NCBI GenBank assembly: GCA_032821775.1
Contig: JAVLRN010000002.1
Location: 930,001-994,000, forward strand
Length of the DNA stretch: 64,000 nucleotides
Origin: Sanguinoderma infundibulare
Taxonomy: Eukaryota; Basidiomycota; Agaricomycetes; Polyporales; Polyporaceae
Direction: 5' to 3'
Shown here piece by piece: positions 45,476 through 56,011 of the stretch. A program made the translations under genes and the position numbers. Each line of letters begins with the position of its first letter. Position 1 is the first letter of the stretch. Below the pieces are notes generated by a model. The model made no database searches, was not told the DNA's origin, and saw only the letters and a program-made list of their open reading frames with translations.

Positions 45476-46265
45476 CGCGCGATTCAACTCGAATACCATA
45501 GGTCGCGTCCATGATGAGCTGACCTGCACGACTATCATGGCAAGGTCATGTGTTGCGTCTGTCGCAGGGAGTCTGAGGCTGCTTACAGTCGGATGTGATC
45601 ACGCCACTGCTCTGGACTTCTAAGGACGTGGTTCAAGAACACGGCTGTCGCGTGATGTTGATGGTCGTGGAAACCCGCAACGGCGGAGCCGGCCGCATAC
45701 TGGTTGCTGAAGGTACGACGGAGGGAGCGCCATCGTTTACCATAGGGCATGAACCCGAAGTTCCAGTGGTGCCCGATCCTGCGACATATGTCATTCATCA
45801 AATCCAATGTCAACTCCCCCTTCTCACAATCTAAGAGAGAAAGACGGTAGAGAATACCTAAATGGATACTCACAGGTTCGCGACAGGGAAGTCTGGACGA
45901 TCAGAGTAGATGGTAAAGCGGCCTTCGAAGAGATCTTTGCAGGCTTGCATCGAGTTGAGCAAGATGATAGGGCGGCCAAAGATCTTCAGACACACAACGT
46001 CGCCTGAAAAGGAATCAGCCCCGGTGAATACCATCGAAAATAAGCACATACCATACTGCTTAGCCCACTTAGTGAATACATGCCAAGCCTTTGAACGTGA
46101 CATATCGAAAAGATTGCTTAGGAAAGGCCACCCTTTAGGACCAGGAGGGAGATTTGCGCCGGTAGTGTGTTGCTGCAGAGAGAAATTCGCTGCAAGTAGA
46201 ATGACAACGAGAACCGCGCCAACGGGCCAGATAATAGGAGTCAACGAAGTGAAAGTGCTGGCCAT
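45476..46265 (-). pseudogene. Cytochrome P450, 5' part (upstream of the retrotransposon insertion)
   Basis: Minus strand, ATG at 46265. MASTFTSLTPIIWPVGAVLV begins the ER membrane anchor, then the proline hinge LPPGPKGWPFLSN, then WAKQYG, VVCLKIFGRPIILLNSMQAC and FTIYSDRPDFP. These are followed by HHWNFGFMPYGKRWRSLRR and EQWRDHIR. The last exon reads MDATYGIRVESREDPLI and stops at the target site. Read across the insertion, LI continues with STAESVMSV, so the gene was cut inside an exon. The intron before MDATYGIRV does not close in phase with the donor I see, so an extra lesion or a missed site exists. Confidence 0.83.
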
Positions 46266-47480
46266 AGTGCAAATTAGACGACTGGCCGACATGAGTCCGC
46301 CCAGACGCGATGATGTTCGTTAAATACCTGGGCGTTACGGACAACCGCCATGTCGGAAGCTCGTTAGTCGAACGCCAAAAACGAGCCCACCTGCACTTCC
46401 CCGCACTAATACACCGTCCCACGCAGTGCCTTGTGTCACAAGATGTGGCAGGATCAGATGGTGCCAGCATTGTTTCCCATTCGAACTCGGGGACAGCGCA
46501 GTCAGGGAAACACCTCTACAATTTTCTAATGAGAAAAGTATCAGCTATCCGCTCCCAATCGGATCCGTGCGCTGATGGCTCACCTATTTCTAGCGGATGT
46601 TATGTCTGGAAGCACGACTCCATCTGGTCAGAAATCTGTTAGTTCTGCGCATTGTCCACCGCAGACTTTGGGTTCAAACGCTATCACCTCACCCCCACGC
46701 CCCGATCATAGTCGTGTCTGGCATATTCGAATGTCAGAAGGCATAGCATCACTATGCCACGGTGATGCTCACAAGTGAAGTAGGCAACAGGTACACAATC
46801 GGATGTCGTTCGGCGTTTGGTGGAGGCGTGCTATGTAATAGCGTCTATTGCGGCGCCACCCCGACGCTGTCCTTGCGTTGCCGTCGGCCGGGCGCCAGAT
46901 ACGTTCATTTTCCATGATCAAATCCGTCGAGCATGCGCAGACCAGCGCATACGTTTCAATTTGAACGAAGATGCTGAATTTCCTTGTTTATCCCAACTGG
47001 CAAGCGCAGCATGTCCGGCAATTCTCTGGCAGCCGTGAGCCGTCCGGCATTTCATAAACACGGGGAAAGATCAAGATGGTCAGTCTGTGGTCACGACACA
47101 TGTCACTTGTGGTACTCACGGCTCCCTGGTCAGAACATCTCTCAAAACCACACAGTCCGCAGAGTGTACGCGATTTGAAGGACAGATTGAGGCGTTGTAT
47201 AGTCCGAGGGCGGACTGACACAGTCAAGACCATGCACCGGCAGTGATCGGAAGGCTCCCTTCCTTTCCCATGTCGTCTTGTATCGAATAACGTCACGGAT
47301 CCAAATCATAGGGAACGCTTAGCGATGTATTCTGATCGGATACGGTGACAACCAGGTCCAGAACGACACGCATGGCGCATGAAATCGAGCCTGGTGTCCC
47401 TTCGTGCTTCCCAGGCCCGAATATCTGTCATCATTCATTAGATCGGTCAAAGAATTTGTCGAGAAACAACAATACCGACA
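46266..47480. other. Gene-free stretch upstream of the P450
   Basis: Contains the P450 promoter region; no other gene, RNA or repeat seen. Confidence 0.35.
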
Positions 47481-47504
47481 TGCCCTCCGAATCCAGACAC
47501 CAGT

Positions 47505-48304
47505 TCAAATGCGAAGCTCGAGTCCAGGCTCGTCCTCGACCCACCGCACATCCAACCCACTCCTCAACAGGCCGGAAACAATCTCCTCCTCCTCTAGTTC
47601 CGATTGCATCGCTCCAGATGAAAGTCCTCGAAGATCGAGTGAGCCCACAGCGTCAGAGAGTTCCGCCAGAATCTCTTCGTGGATCGTGATCACCTGTAGT
47701 TCAGGAGCGATCGGTCATGTCGAGTGCTTGCGCGTCCTCGCGACGTGATTCATTACGCCTAGGTACGCTGTGTGCGTCCGTCGCGAGGGTCTTAAAGTGC
47801 AGCGCGGCGCGGAGGATCTGCAATGCCTGCGAGGACGGGATCGCTTCGAGCCGCAGACGGGAGACGTGGCGGAGGAAGTGGCCGGATATCAAAAGTGAGA
47901 GGAAGGCTTCGATGAAGGGCATTCGAAAACACTCACCGGGCTACGTGTAATGCTGAAGATAACTCGCGGGGACGGTGGATACTCGTCCCATCTCGAGCCC
48001 TACCTAGATATCCGCAACGCCTGGTTAGATTAAGCGGAAGGTGCGATGACGCCGTCGAAGACTACAGACAATACTAGGAATATGGAGGTTGACAAATCGT
48101 TTCAAAGACCATCCAATGCACGAGACTTACATTAATTGCCCCGGCAAGCGTCGGGGGAGCCTTCTTGATAGTGATAATAGACCTACGTGCGCATGCCACA
48201 CGCTCGAATGTGAATTGGATATTGTATCGGCTTTTGAATACTTGCCTCCAAGAGCACGTATACTTGCGAATAGCAGAATACGTACTTGGGATAGGGCGGG
48301 CCAC
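47505..48304 (-). other. Weak coding remnants, possibly F-box/LRR-derived
   Basis: Minus-strand pieces include IEAFLSLLISGHFLRHVSRL and SSQALQILRAALHFKTL, with spacing reminiscent of LRR segments in the F-box genes, and IHEEILAELSDAVGSLDLRG. No continuous gene can be built. The assignment is tentative. Confidence 0.25.
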
Positions 48305-49160
48305 TTCGATGGCGTTGGAAGGAGGGAAGGAGTCACAGAGTCACCGGACGAAGCCGATCACGCTGTACCCATTAGACGCCCATAAGCTCGAACCTTTCCG
48401 GAAGTTTCCTTTAGCATGTTTGCTTTCGCCATCATCGATGTCATCATTCCAGGTTCTTGCACTCAACGGTCACGACGACACTCGGAGACTTGCTCGCTGT
48501 CATGGGGCAGAGATAGAGCGATCATTCCTGACGATCGCAGATGTCGGCCGCTCGTGGCCTCGATACGGTAACGGTATTCAACAACCAGTGCAGAACCCCA
48601 CACGATCGGCGCCCAACCGTTGCGAGTTTGCTTGTACGTCCTTTTGTCATCTGCTAAGTGTGCAACACAACGCGTTTTACATGCTCTTATACCGACAGGC
48701 TTCATGGGCCGTCGACTCGAAATACGTCGTGCCACCCCACGCTCGCCACCTACTGCCGCCTCAGCTCATGTGTGCCGTCCCTCTATCCACCGTCTTCGAC
48801 CTCACTCAGGGAGAGTATTCCTGTAGACCCTCGTTCCCCAGGAGCGAGACGTATGTCCGCCAGGCCACAGTCGACTCAGGCGATCAATCCAGAACCGTTA
48901 TCACGAGGCCTCGTCCTGCGAAAGCCCGGGCTTCACCTCCCCACGTTGAGCGCACTCGGACAGATGTGGCGTCTGCGTTGGCGACTGCATCTATCCGCGT
49001 CGCCGACCGCTGCACGACGCCGATCGCCGAGCTCTACCGGGCCATCGAGCAAATTTGCGGGGAGGTGGACGAATGCGGCCTCCAGTTCGGGTGCAAATTT
49101 GGGCCGGATGGTGCACCCCGGACCGTGGCGGAGGATGCGACCTTGCTGAGCACCAACTAG
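48165..49160 (+). other. Long open stretch of doubtful coding status
   Basis: 331 open codons. The last about 70 (TASIRVADRCTTPIAELYRA, EVDECGLQFGCKFGPDG) look somewhat protein-like. The rest overlaps equally open alternative frames and shows no domain. Treat as hypothetical. Confidence 0.25.
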
Positions 49161-49498
49161 TTCACGCTGGGTGAGGCGTACGATGATACCCGCGAATCCC
49201 GTGGACAAGTGGAGACGGGAGGAGAGCCCACCGTAATCTACGAAACTGGTCGTAGACACGCTGCAACCATCGCGCCGCCGCCGCCGAGCTGTCCTCACGA
49301 CGAACCAGTCTCAGCACCCCATGCAGATGCTAGTGTTCGGCCACTAGACACGCGATGCGGGGCGGCGCCCGACACAAACCATCCACGCCTACTCCCCAGC
49401 CGCCAATGCAGACATCCAAGCACTGGGACGCTCCCCACCAAAGTCGTGGCGACGAACTTCTGCTGCTGTACGCCCGATCCGCCCCCGCGGTAGGCATC

Positions 49499-50520
49499 CT
49501 ATCTCGCGAGACCCGCGTTCTCCTCTGAAGCGTCACAAGGCTGCTCTACCGCCGCACACATGTTGCTCTCTGGCCGGAAATCGGGATGCGGAGCTACAGG
49601 ATGGGATGGCTCCGTTGCGGGTGCATCCCGTGCGGCTACGTTTCTGCCGCGCGAGAGTGGATTTGGCGTGGTCACTGTGACGGGCAGGACGGCTTCGGGA
49701 TACGGTTTGGAATCCCGGACTAATTGAGTGCAAGGTCCCATTGGGGCTTGGCGGATGCAGTCGGCGGCTTCGAGGACAGTAACGCTACACGGTACAAGTG
49801 GAAGGTGATGCTCTTGAAAATCGACTCGCATTCCTGAAATGTGCCCCAACTGCGTCACTGTGGCGGCGCATTGGGATTAACTTCAATAATACGTACTTGT
49901 ATCTCACGAACGTAATAAGTGCAGTAACTTTGAGATACTATCTGAAATGCGAAGTTCGAAGTTACTCCTTTTGAAGCAAGCGAGGTTCTGCCAATGATCG
50001 TGTCTCTGAGCCACTCAGTACGCCTCTTGCTCCAATTCGAGCTTTAGAGGAACCTAGGACCACTCGAGGTCGGAGGAGCATGTTTAGACGTGAGATATCA
50101 TGACGCGTTCCCTCAGCCATGACAACACCAAAGATACGCAAGCGATAGAAGATGCACAATATAAGCCGGGGCGAGCTGCAGCAACGCCGGACGTCAAGAC
50201 TCCCTCCGCCTCCGCCGCGCGAAGAATGGCCTGCTCCGGTCACAATCATCTCGCATCCTGACGAGAAGTCAATTGTCCGTGATTCGACGGCCATCATCAG
50301 TGTGGAGCTGGGCAACACAAGGCGGTCAACTATTGAATAAGCCCCGGCCTGACAAGATATTTCCCGTATTTGGAAGTAGATCTGTCGAAACTAGATGGTT
50401 CATCATGGCTGCGGCGGTCCCATGCAGAATTGTTTGCCATGCGTTCATATCAGCTTGACTCGCACACTACATAGTCGTCCGATGGCCAGCAATACACGTT
50501 AAACCACTCAGAACTACCAT
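49499..50520. other. Gene-poor stretch
   Basis: A minus-strand open stretch at 49499-49858 (119 codons) has no recognisable features; nothing else is supported. Confidence 0.3.
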
Positions 50521-51160
50521 CTAACTATAACTTCCGATTTGCCACTCTAATGAGGTACTAGCACTGCCCGTCCTGACCCCTTAAAGCCTATTGATGTAAT
50601 ATGCTTTCAGTAGATCCAACTAGTCACGGAGGACTAGGGTAGTCCACCCGAACTAGTTCGTCCTCGGTAGGCCGCCGCTCACCTTCACTCGGGTCGCTCT
50701 AACTAGTTCGCGCTAACTAGTTCATCCGAACTAGATGTTGCGCTGACGCGTCGTAACTAGATGGTTATGAATTAATGGGCAGTAACTAGATGGGGAGTAA
50801 CTAGATCACGGGGATAATGGAATAACGGAGGGATAACGGAGGTGTAATGACGGCGCGGTAACGGGGGCGGGATAACGGGGCCAAGTTGATGTAACTACAT
50901 GGGTATGAACTAGTTGGCAGTAACTAGATGGGAATGACTAGACAATCGGATAACGGAGGGAGAACGGACGTGAATTAATGGTGGGATAGCGCGGGCGGGG
51001 TAACGGAGACGGGATAACGGGGATGGGACTGATAATGGTCGGATAATGGAGGAGGGACTCGGGCTGAGGGGGATAACGGAGGCGGCACTCTGGTGGAGCG
51101 GTGGGACTCGTGCCATGCGCAGTAACTAGTTAAACCTGTAACTAGTCAGCAGGAAATGCA
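50521..51160. repeat. Array of AACTAG and ATAACGG motifs
   Basis: About 640 bases in which AACTAGWT/TAACTAG recurs more than a dozen times and GGATAACGGAG/GGGATAACGGGG recurs about ten times at irregular spacing. Such dense short-motif arrays are typical of subterminal regions of large DNA transposons, where transposase binds. No terminal inverted repeat was found. Confidence 0.7.
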
Positions 51161-51279
51161 CGAGACTCGTTTCTGAACCACGCATGCTTACCCCACCACT
51201 CGGGGCCAAATCGGTGCACCAACCATGAAATCTGTCAAGGGAACATGTCAGCGTTGTCGCCTTCGGAACACCGTGGAGA

Positions 51280-52594
51280 TCAGAACTGGGAGAATGAGCT
51301 GTTCCGGGTCACCAGGGCGCGCCACAACACGACGACGATAACGACTTCATGTCCGATGATGCCGGTGTGAGGAGCATCTCGACGGTTGGTCCTCACAAGC
51401 TCGAACGGGTCGACAAGGAAGATGAGGAGCAGATCCACAAGTTGACACTCACCGGTATTAAGCTCTATATCCGGTAAGTCGGTGAGGCCAAAGCGCACCC
51501 AAACGATGGTCCCGCCGCTCGCGAGGTTGATGTTGCTGAATTTCAGATCCTTGACATACTGAAGGGTCCAACCAGCAGAGTTGGAGGTGTAGTAAGCGAT
51601 TGCGTCGTAAAAGGTGAGGTCGAACGCCTCCAAAAACTTGTCACACAGCCACGTGAAGGGCATATGCTCGAGCTTGTAGTCAATAGGTTCCTTGCCGTTC
51701 TGGGAAAACACGGTGAACTGGAGTCGGAAATAAATAGTGTGCAGCGTAAACAAACCTCGACATAGGCAATGGCGTTCCAGAATCGAATGGTGATGAAGCC
51801 TTCCTCATCCGGAGTTGTCTCGTTGGCTGTGACAGAGGCCCCGCGGGGCGCGTCTTGGCTTGAAGACGCAATGGGAGGGGATATGGCGTGTTCGCCCACA
51901 GGCTCATCTATTCGAGAGTAGTAGTCAGTATGGATGGTTGCCAGGGTTCAGCATGTATGCAGCCACTCACCGTCGTCACCCGACTTATCGTCCGAGTCAT
52001 CAGAGAGCTCCTGGCCGTCCTCAAGATATTCCTGGACATCCACACCCAGCGTAGGTTCACCGCGTGACTCAAGGATCCGCCTGGCAATGATGAAGGAGCT
52101 TGCCTCTTCTGGGGACAGATACCCTGGACGCTTGGGTGGCGGAGGTGGCGTGGCCGGTAAACCAGGGCCAGGGGGACGTTGCGAGTTCAGGAAAGCAAGG
52201 ACGTGGGGGGGGAGTCGGCGACTGAGGTATTGGGTAACATTGTAGAACCGACATTTGGGCTCGAGACACTGAATGTGATCTGGTTATGAATCTGGTCAGA
52301 GATTCGACGAGGAGGGTAACATACCCTGGTAAACCGCCTCCCATCATCCTCCGTGCCTTGCTGATACTGATAGAGTGGCTTGATCTGTCTGGGGTGCGTG
52401 CACCGACGGCGGACTATTGGCTGTGCATCTGCAAGCTCTATCGCGAGTTCCTTGAAATCTTTCCAGAGCACTTTTTTCGTGGGGGTGGTGCGCTTCTTGG
52501 GAGAGGAAGAGGGGGAGGCATGAGGAGTGGTGACGGATTTGCTCGTGGTCAAGCAAGTCTTTGGTGGGGTCATCTGGGGTGTAGAGCGAGTCAT
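51280..52594 (-). CDS. Hypothetical protein, 4 exons
   Basis: Minus strand: 52325-52594, 51971-52268, 51756-51907, 51280-51717; 385 aa, phases close. MTRSTPQMTPPKTCLTTSKS starts a Ser/Thr/Pro-rich basic N-terminus, followed by a proline-rich segment (PATPPPPPKRPGYLSPEEAS), an acidic stretch (DDSDDKSGDDG) and a folded-looking C-terminal part (FWNAIAYVE, FTWLCDKFLEAFDLTFYDAI, GWTLQYVKDLKFSNI). A possible extra intron near 51395-51470 would shorten the end. Not recognised. It sits head-to-tail behind the next two genes on the same strand. Confidence 0.6.
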
Positions 52595-52904
52595 GATCGA
52601 GAGGGTGTGGACCGTTCGGCATCCAAAGAGTTGCCTTTTGGTTTGCTCCGAGCTATTGTCTTGGGTCCGACAGCGGACACCTTGGATACGACGCACCTTG
52701 AAAGCACGTCGGTCTGCGCGCATTAACAACTGAAAGCGCATCGGGGGTTTCAGAGCAAAGCAACAATAAGAGAAATAATGACACGCACCCGAGCATTGAA
52801 ACAAAGCCACACTTGTACAGCCTGTCAGGCTAATAGACAGAGGTCCGGATGGCCTGTCCAGTACGTCACAATGTCGCGGTGTCCAGGGGTGAATCAGGGC
52901 AGGG

Positions 52905-53220
52905 ACGAGGATGCGGTCATCGAAGACATGCACACCTCCGGAACATGGCATTCACCATGGACATCCTCTGCGACGATGATGAGGGGGCGACGAGCCCAAG
53001 CAGCGATCTGGAGCAAAGGACAGAATGGCGGATCTTCTCGGACAGGAGGATCATGTCCGGGGATGAGGATGCGGTCATCGAAGACATGCACACCTCCGGA
53101 ACACGGCATTTGCCATGGACATCCTCTGCAACGATGATGAGGGGGCGACGAGACTGAGCAGCGATCTCGAGCGAAGGAAGAATGTCAGAAACTTCTCGGA
53201 CAGGAGGATCAGGGGCTTCT
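52905..53220. repeat. Tandem duplication, period 158 bp
   Basis: Two copies of about 158 bases, anchored by GATGCGGTCATCGAAGACAT at 52910 and 53068, with scattered differences. They lie between two minus-strand genes and make open frames on both strands that I take as accidental. Confidence 0.8.
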
Positions 53221-53457
53221 CGTACTCGCCTCTCTGCCGCTTGACGTCTGTGACGAAGTAGGGAGAGATGAACTTGTGGTCTTCGCTCCTGGTTGCAGAA
53301 CATAGCCACACATTACATTCTTGTAAATAGCTCATTGTAACATTAATCTAGTACCGTTTCTTACAGGTAACCTTTCGCTTCTTCGGAGGCTGCTGTGATC
53401 TAAGGGTGCAGAGAATCAGTACAGGTGAGCCTTGCACGGAAATGTCCAATGTACCCT

Positions 53458-55463
53458 TCATTGTCCATTTCCAAAGGTCGCTTGTGGCTTGTGATCGTGG
53501 CACTTGGCTTGGCGTTGAGCACAGAATTTGCAGCCCTGGCAGTCGCAGGTCCTGCAGCAGCCTCCACGGGATACAGAGAGTTGGGGCATCATTCTCACGT
53601 CCCACGTCGGACAGCCTGTTCAGGCTTAGCCACAGGAGACGAGTCCTCTTGTTGGACTACGGGAGGATCAGGCACGACGGTGGGTGCGAGTTCAGATGGG
53701 CTTGTAATGTTGGGGCTAGGCGATGCGGAAGTTGAGCGAATGGGAGCGGGAGAGTGTGGTGTGATGGCGGGAGCAAGGGATTGGTCATGCGCGCCAGACG
53801 GGACGGCAGGCGCGGCATCCAGTTCGGATATGCGTGCAATGTCCGCGCTGGGTGAGGCGGATGGTGAGTGAGCGTGAGATGAGGGAGCGGGAGAGTGTGA
53901 TATGATGGGGGGAGTGGGTGCGTCTGTGGTGGCAGGAGGAAGTTTGGATGCGTTCGTGGTGTCTGTGGTAGGCGCGGCGGATGGCGAGGGCAAGGGAGGT
54001 TGCAGCGGCGGGGTCTGGGCGCCAGGCGCGATGGCAGGCACGGCTATGGGCACGTCCGTGGCAGTGGGATCCAGTTCGGAATTGCGCAGAATATCTGCGC
54101 TGGGTGAGGAGGACGGTGAGTGAGCATGAGACGAGGGAGCGGGAGTGGTTGCCTGTGCAGTCGCGGGAGCAAGTTCAGATTCGTTCGTGGTGTCTGTGGT
54201 AGGTGTGGCGGACGGCAAGGGCGAGGGAGGTTGCAGCAGCGGGGTCGGGGCGGGCATAAGATCACCATCGCCGGAAACCGGGGGCGACAGCGCTTCGGTC
54301 ACTTTGACGAGCCAGTTGTTAAAAGAAGAATTGAAACCCGGCAGAGCCTTGAAAACAGGTATCAAATCCCATTCCTCATGCTGCGTGCTCGAGAGCCTGG
54401 AGATAGTCACATTACTTAGTCGCTGAGTCAAAGGAAAAGTATCAAGGGGCTCACATCCATCTGCGCAGCTGGCCATCTTCATTTGGGCCCCCATACATGA
54501 CAGCCATCGCCATCCCCGTTTGAGCTGATAGGCGGCGAAGCATCTCAGTCAGAGTGTGCTTCAAATCAGCCAGCAATCTGAAGATAGAAGTGAGATAAAT
54601 GGGAAGGCCGCATAGAACGTGCACGCTACTCACCTCCGACAGATTTGGCGGGGATCAGCCGCAGCTTCTGCCTCGGCGGAGGCACGCTCAGCCTCGCGCT
54701 CAGCCGCCGCATCAGCTTTAGACCCTGCTGACTGTTCTTTGTAGATCTTGAAGTCACCCTTGAGCTTCGCCTCGTCGATGCGAGCCGTATAGGCTGCGTT
54801 CACTGCGTTCTGGATGTCCGCGTGGTCCTTGATGCCTTGCGCCGTCATCGCCGCACGCACGCTCTCTCGGATGTGCGGGTGAGCCTTGACAAAGAGATCC
54901 CGAGCACTCTTGGCGTGCGAACATCCCTCAAGGACAGGCGCAGTGAGCAGCTTATTGGGGGTGGCTATTAGCGGGTTGGCGGCAGGTGGAGGAGATGGTG
55001 GTGGCGGGGGTGGTTCAGATGGCGTGGGTTCCGAGCGCGAATGTCTGACAATCGTCTTCCAGTTGTTCGTAATCCACTTTTTGGCCTGCTGTATAGAAAG
55101 TTAGTGTTCGAGTGAGCGAGGTACGAACATGTTGCGCACCTGTATTCGGTTTCCAGTTCACTTGAGGGCCTCGGCCTCAGTCTCCATGCGATTCTCGTCT
55201 TTGAGGAGCACCGGGATCTTGCGGTCCCAGTGCTCATCGAAAGCTTCTGCGACGGCCTCCACATAAGCAGCCCAAGACTTGTATTCAGGGTTCGGCCCAA
55301 CATGTTTGTGCAAATCGCACCTGGCTCGTTCAACGAGCCAGGCCTCCTGATCGATGTCACGGGAGGAGTCGACGATGAGCCACCGTGGACCTGGCCGGCC
55401 ACCGCCCATCTGCACCGCAGGACGTTTGGGGCGGGCTGGTGCGTCAACGATCAGCTTGGTCAT
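53458..55463 (-). pseudogene. Homeodomain-like/Cys-tail hypothetical protein, one in-frame TGA
   Basis: Minus strand: 55140-55463, 54634-55088, 54455-54577, 53599-54396, 53458-53551; 598 codons, every phase closes. Codon 102 is TGA (55158-55160) in ALK-stop-TGNRIQ/AKKWITNNW. Trp there would give KWTGNRIQ, followed by a helix like those of homeodomain-type DNA-binding proteins. Next come a Lys/Glu-rich coil (AAEREAERASAEAEAAAD), an HTLTEMLRRLSAQTGM segment, and a long Ser/Pro/Ala repeat region. The tail CDCQGCKFCAQRQAKC could bind zinc. I recall similar architectures (basic N-terminal domain, low-complexity middle, CxxC tail) in many Agaricomycete hypothetical proteins. Regulator of an unknown process, or transposon-related; status (dead gene or recoded) open. 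Confidence 0.6.
53620..54260. repeat. Internal Ser/Pro/Ala coding repeats
   Basis: Within exon 4 of the gene above, units containing SSHAHSPSxSPSADI, PxLPSxxPTTDTTN and PxxxATTxAP recur about three times, with a DNA period near 230-250 bases. Unequal exchange could change their number between strains. Confidence 0.65.
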
Positions 55464-56011
55464 TGCGAGAATCGAGTGTTCGAGGGGCGTGAGTAGGAGA
55501 TGTGATGAGGGGGAAAATGATGGATAGCTCACATGGAGACGAGCCACGTATAAAAGGTGGTGTGGTACCTGGGGGCCACAAATCAAGTCAAAGAGAAGAA
55601 ACACATTGCTTACCGTCGTCTGTTCCACCTAGCAGGCAAAGCGAATGTCAGGGTGAACAGAAAAGCGTTGAAACAAAAAACGACGTACAAATCAAAAGGA
55701 TCATGCCCGCGTGCGAGGTTGCAGTTCACGCAGGCATGCAAGGGCCAGGCATTGTGTCAAACATGTAAGTCGTCAAGAAAAAGCACTACACGACGTTCGA
55801 CATGCAATATTCAAAGCGGAACACAACGTTCGACATGCGGTATTCAAAGCGAAACACAAAGAGGGATAATTGTCATCACAGTCACAACTGAGACGTGCAT
55901 CGTAGCCTTCGGCAAAATATCGTTTCCAAGCATCCAAGCTCATGACGTATCTGCTTCGAAACTTGAATCTGTCCAGAAGGTTCATGGGGAATAGTATCGC
56001 ATACGGAATAT

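Noticed and set aside
52778..53309. Protein genes in the 158-bp tandem repeat (both strands open)
   Set aside because: The open frames follow from the repeat unit, have no start context or introns, and lie between two better-supported genes.
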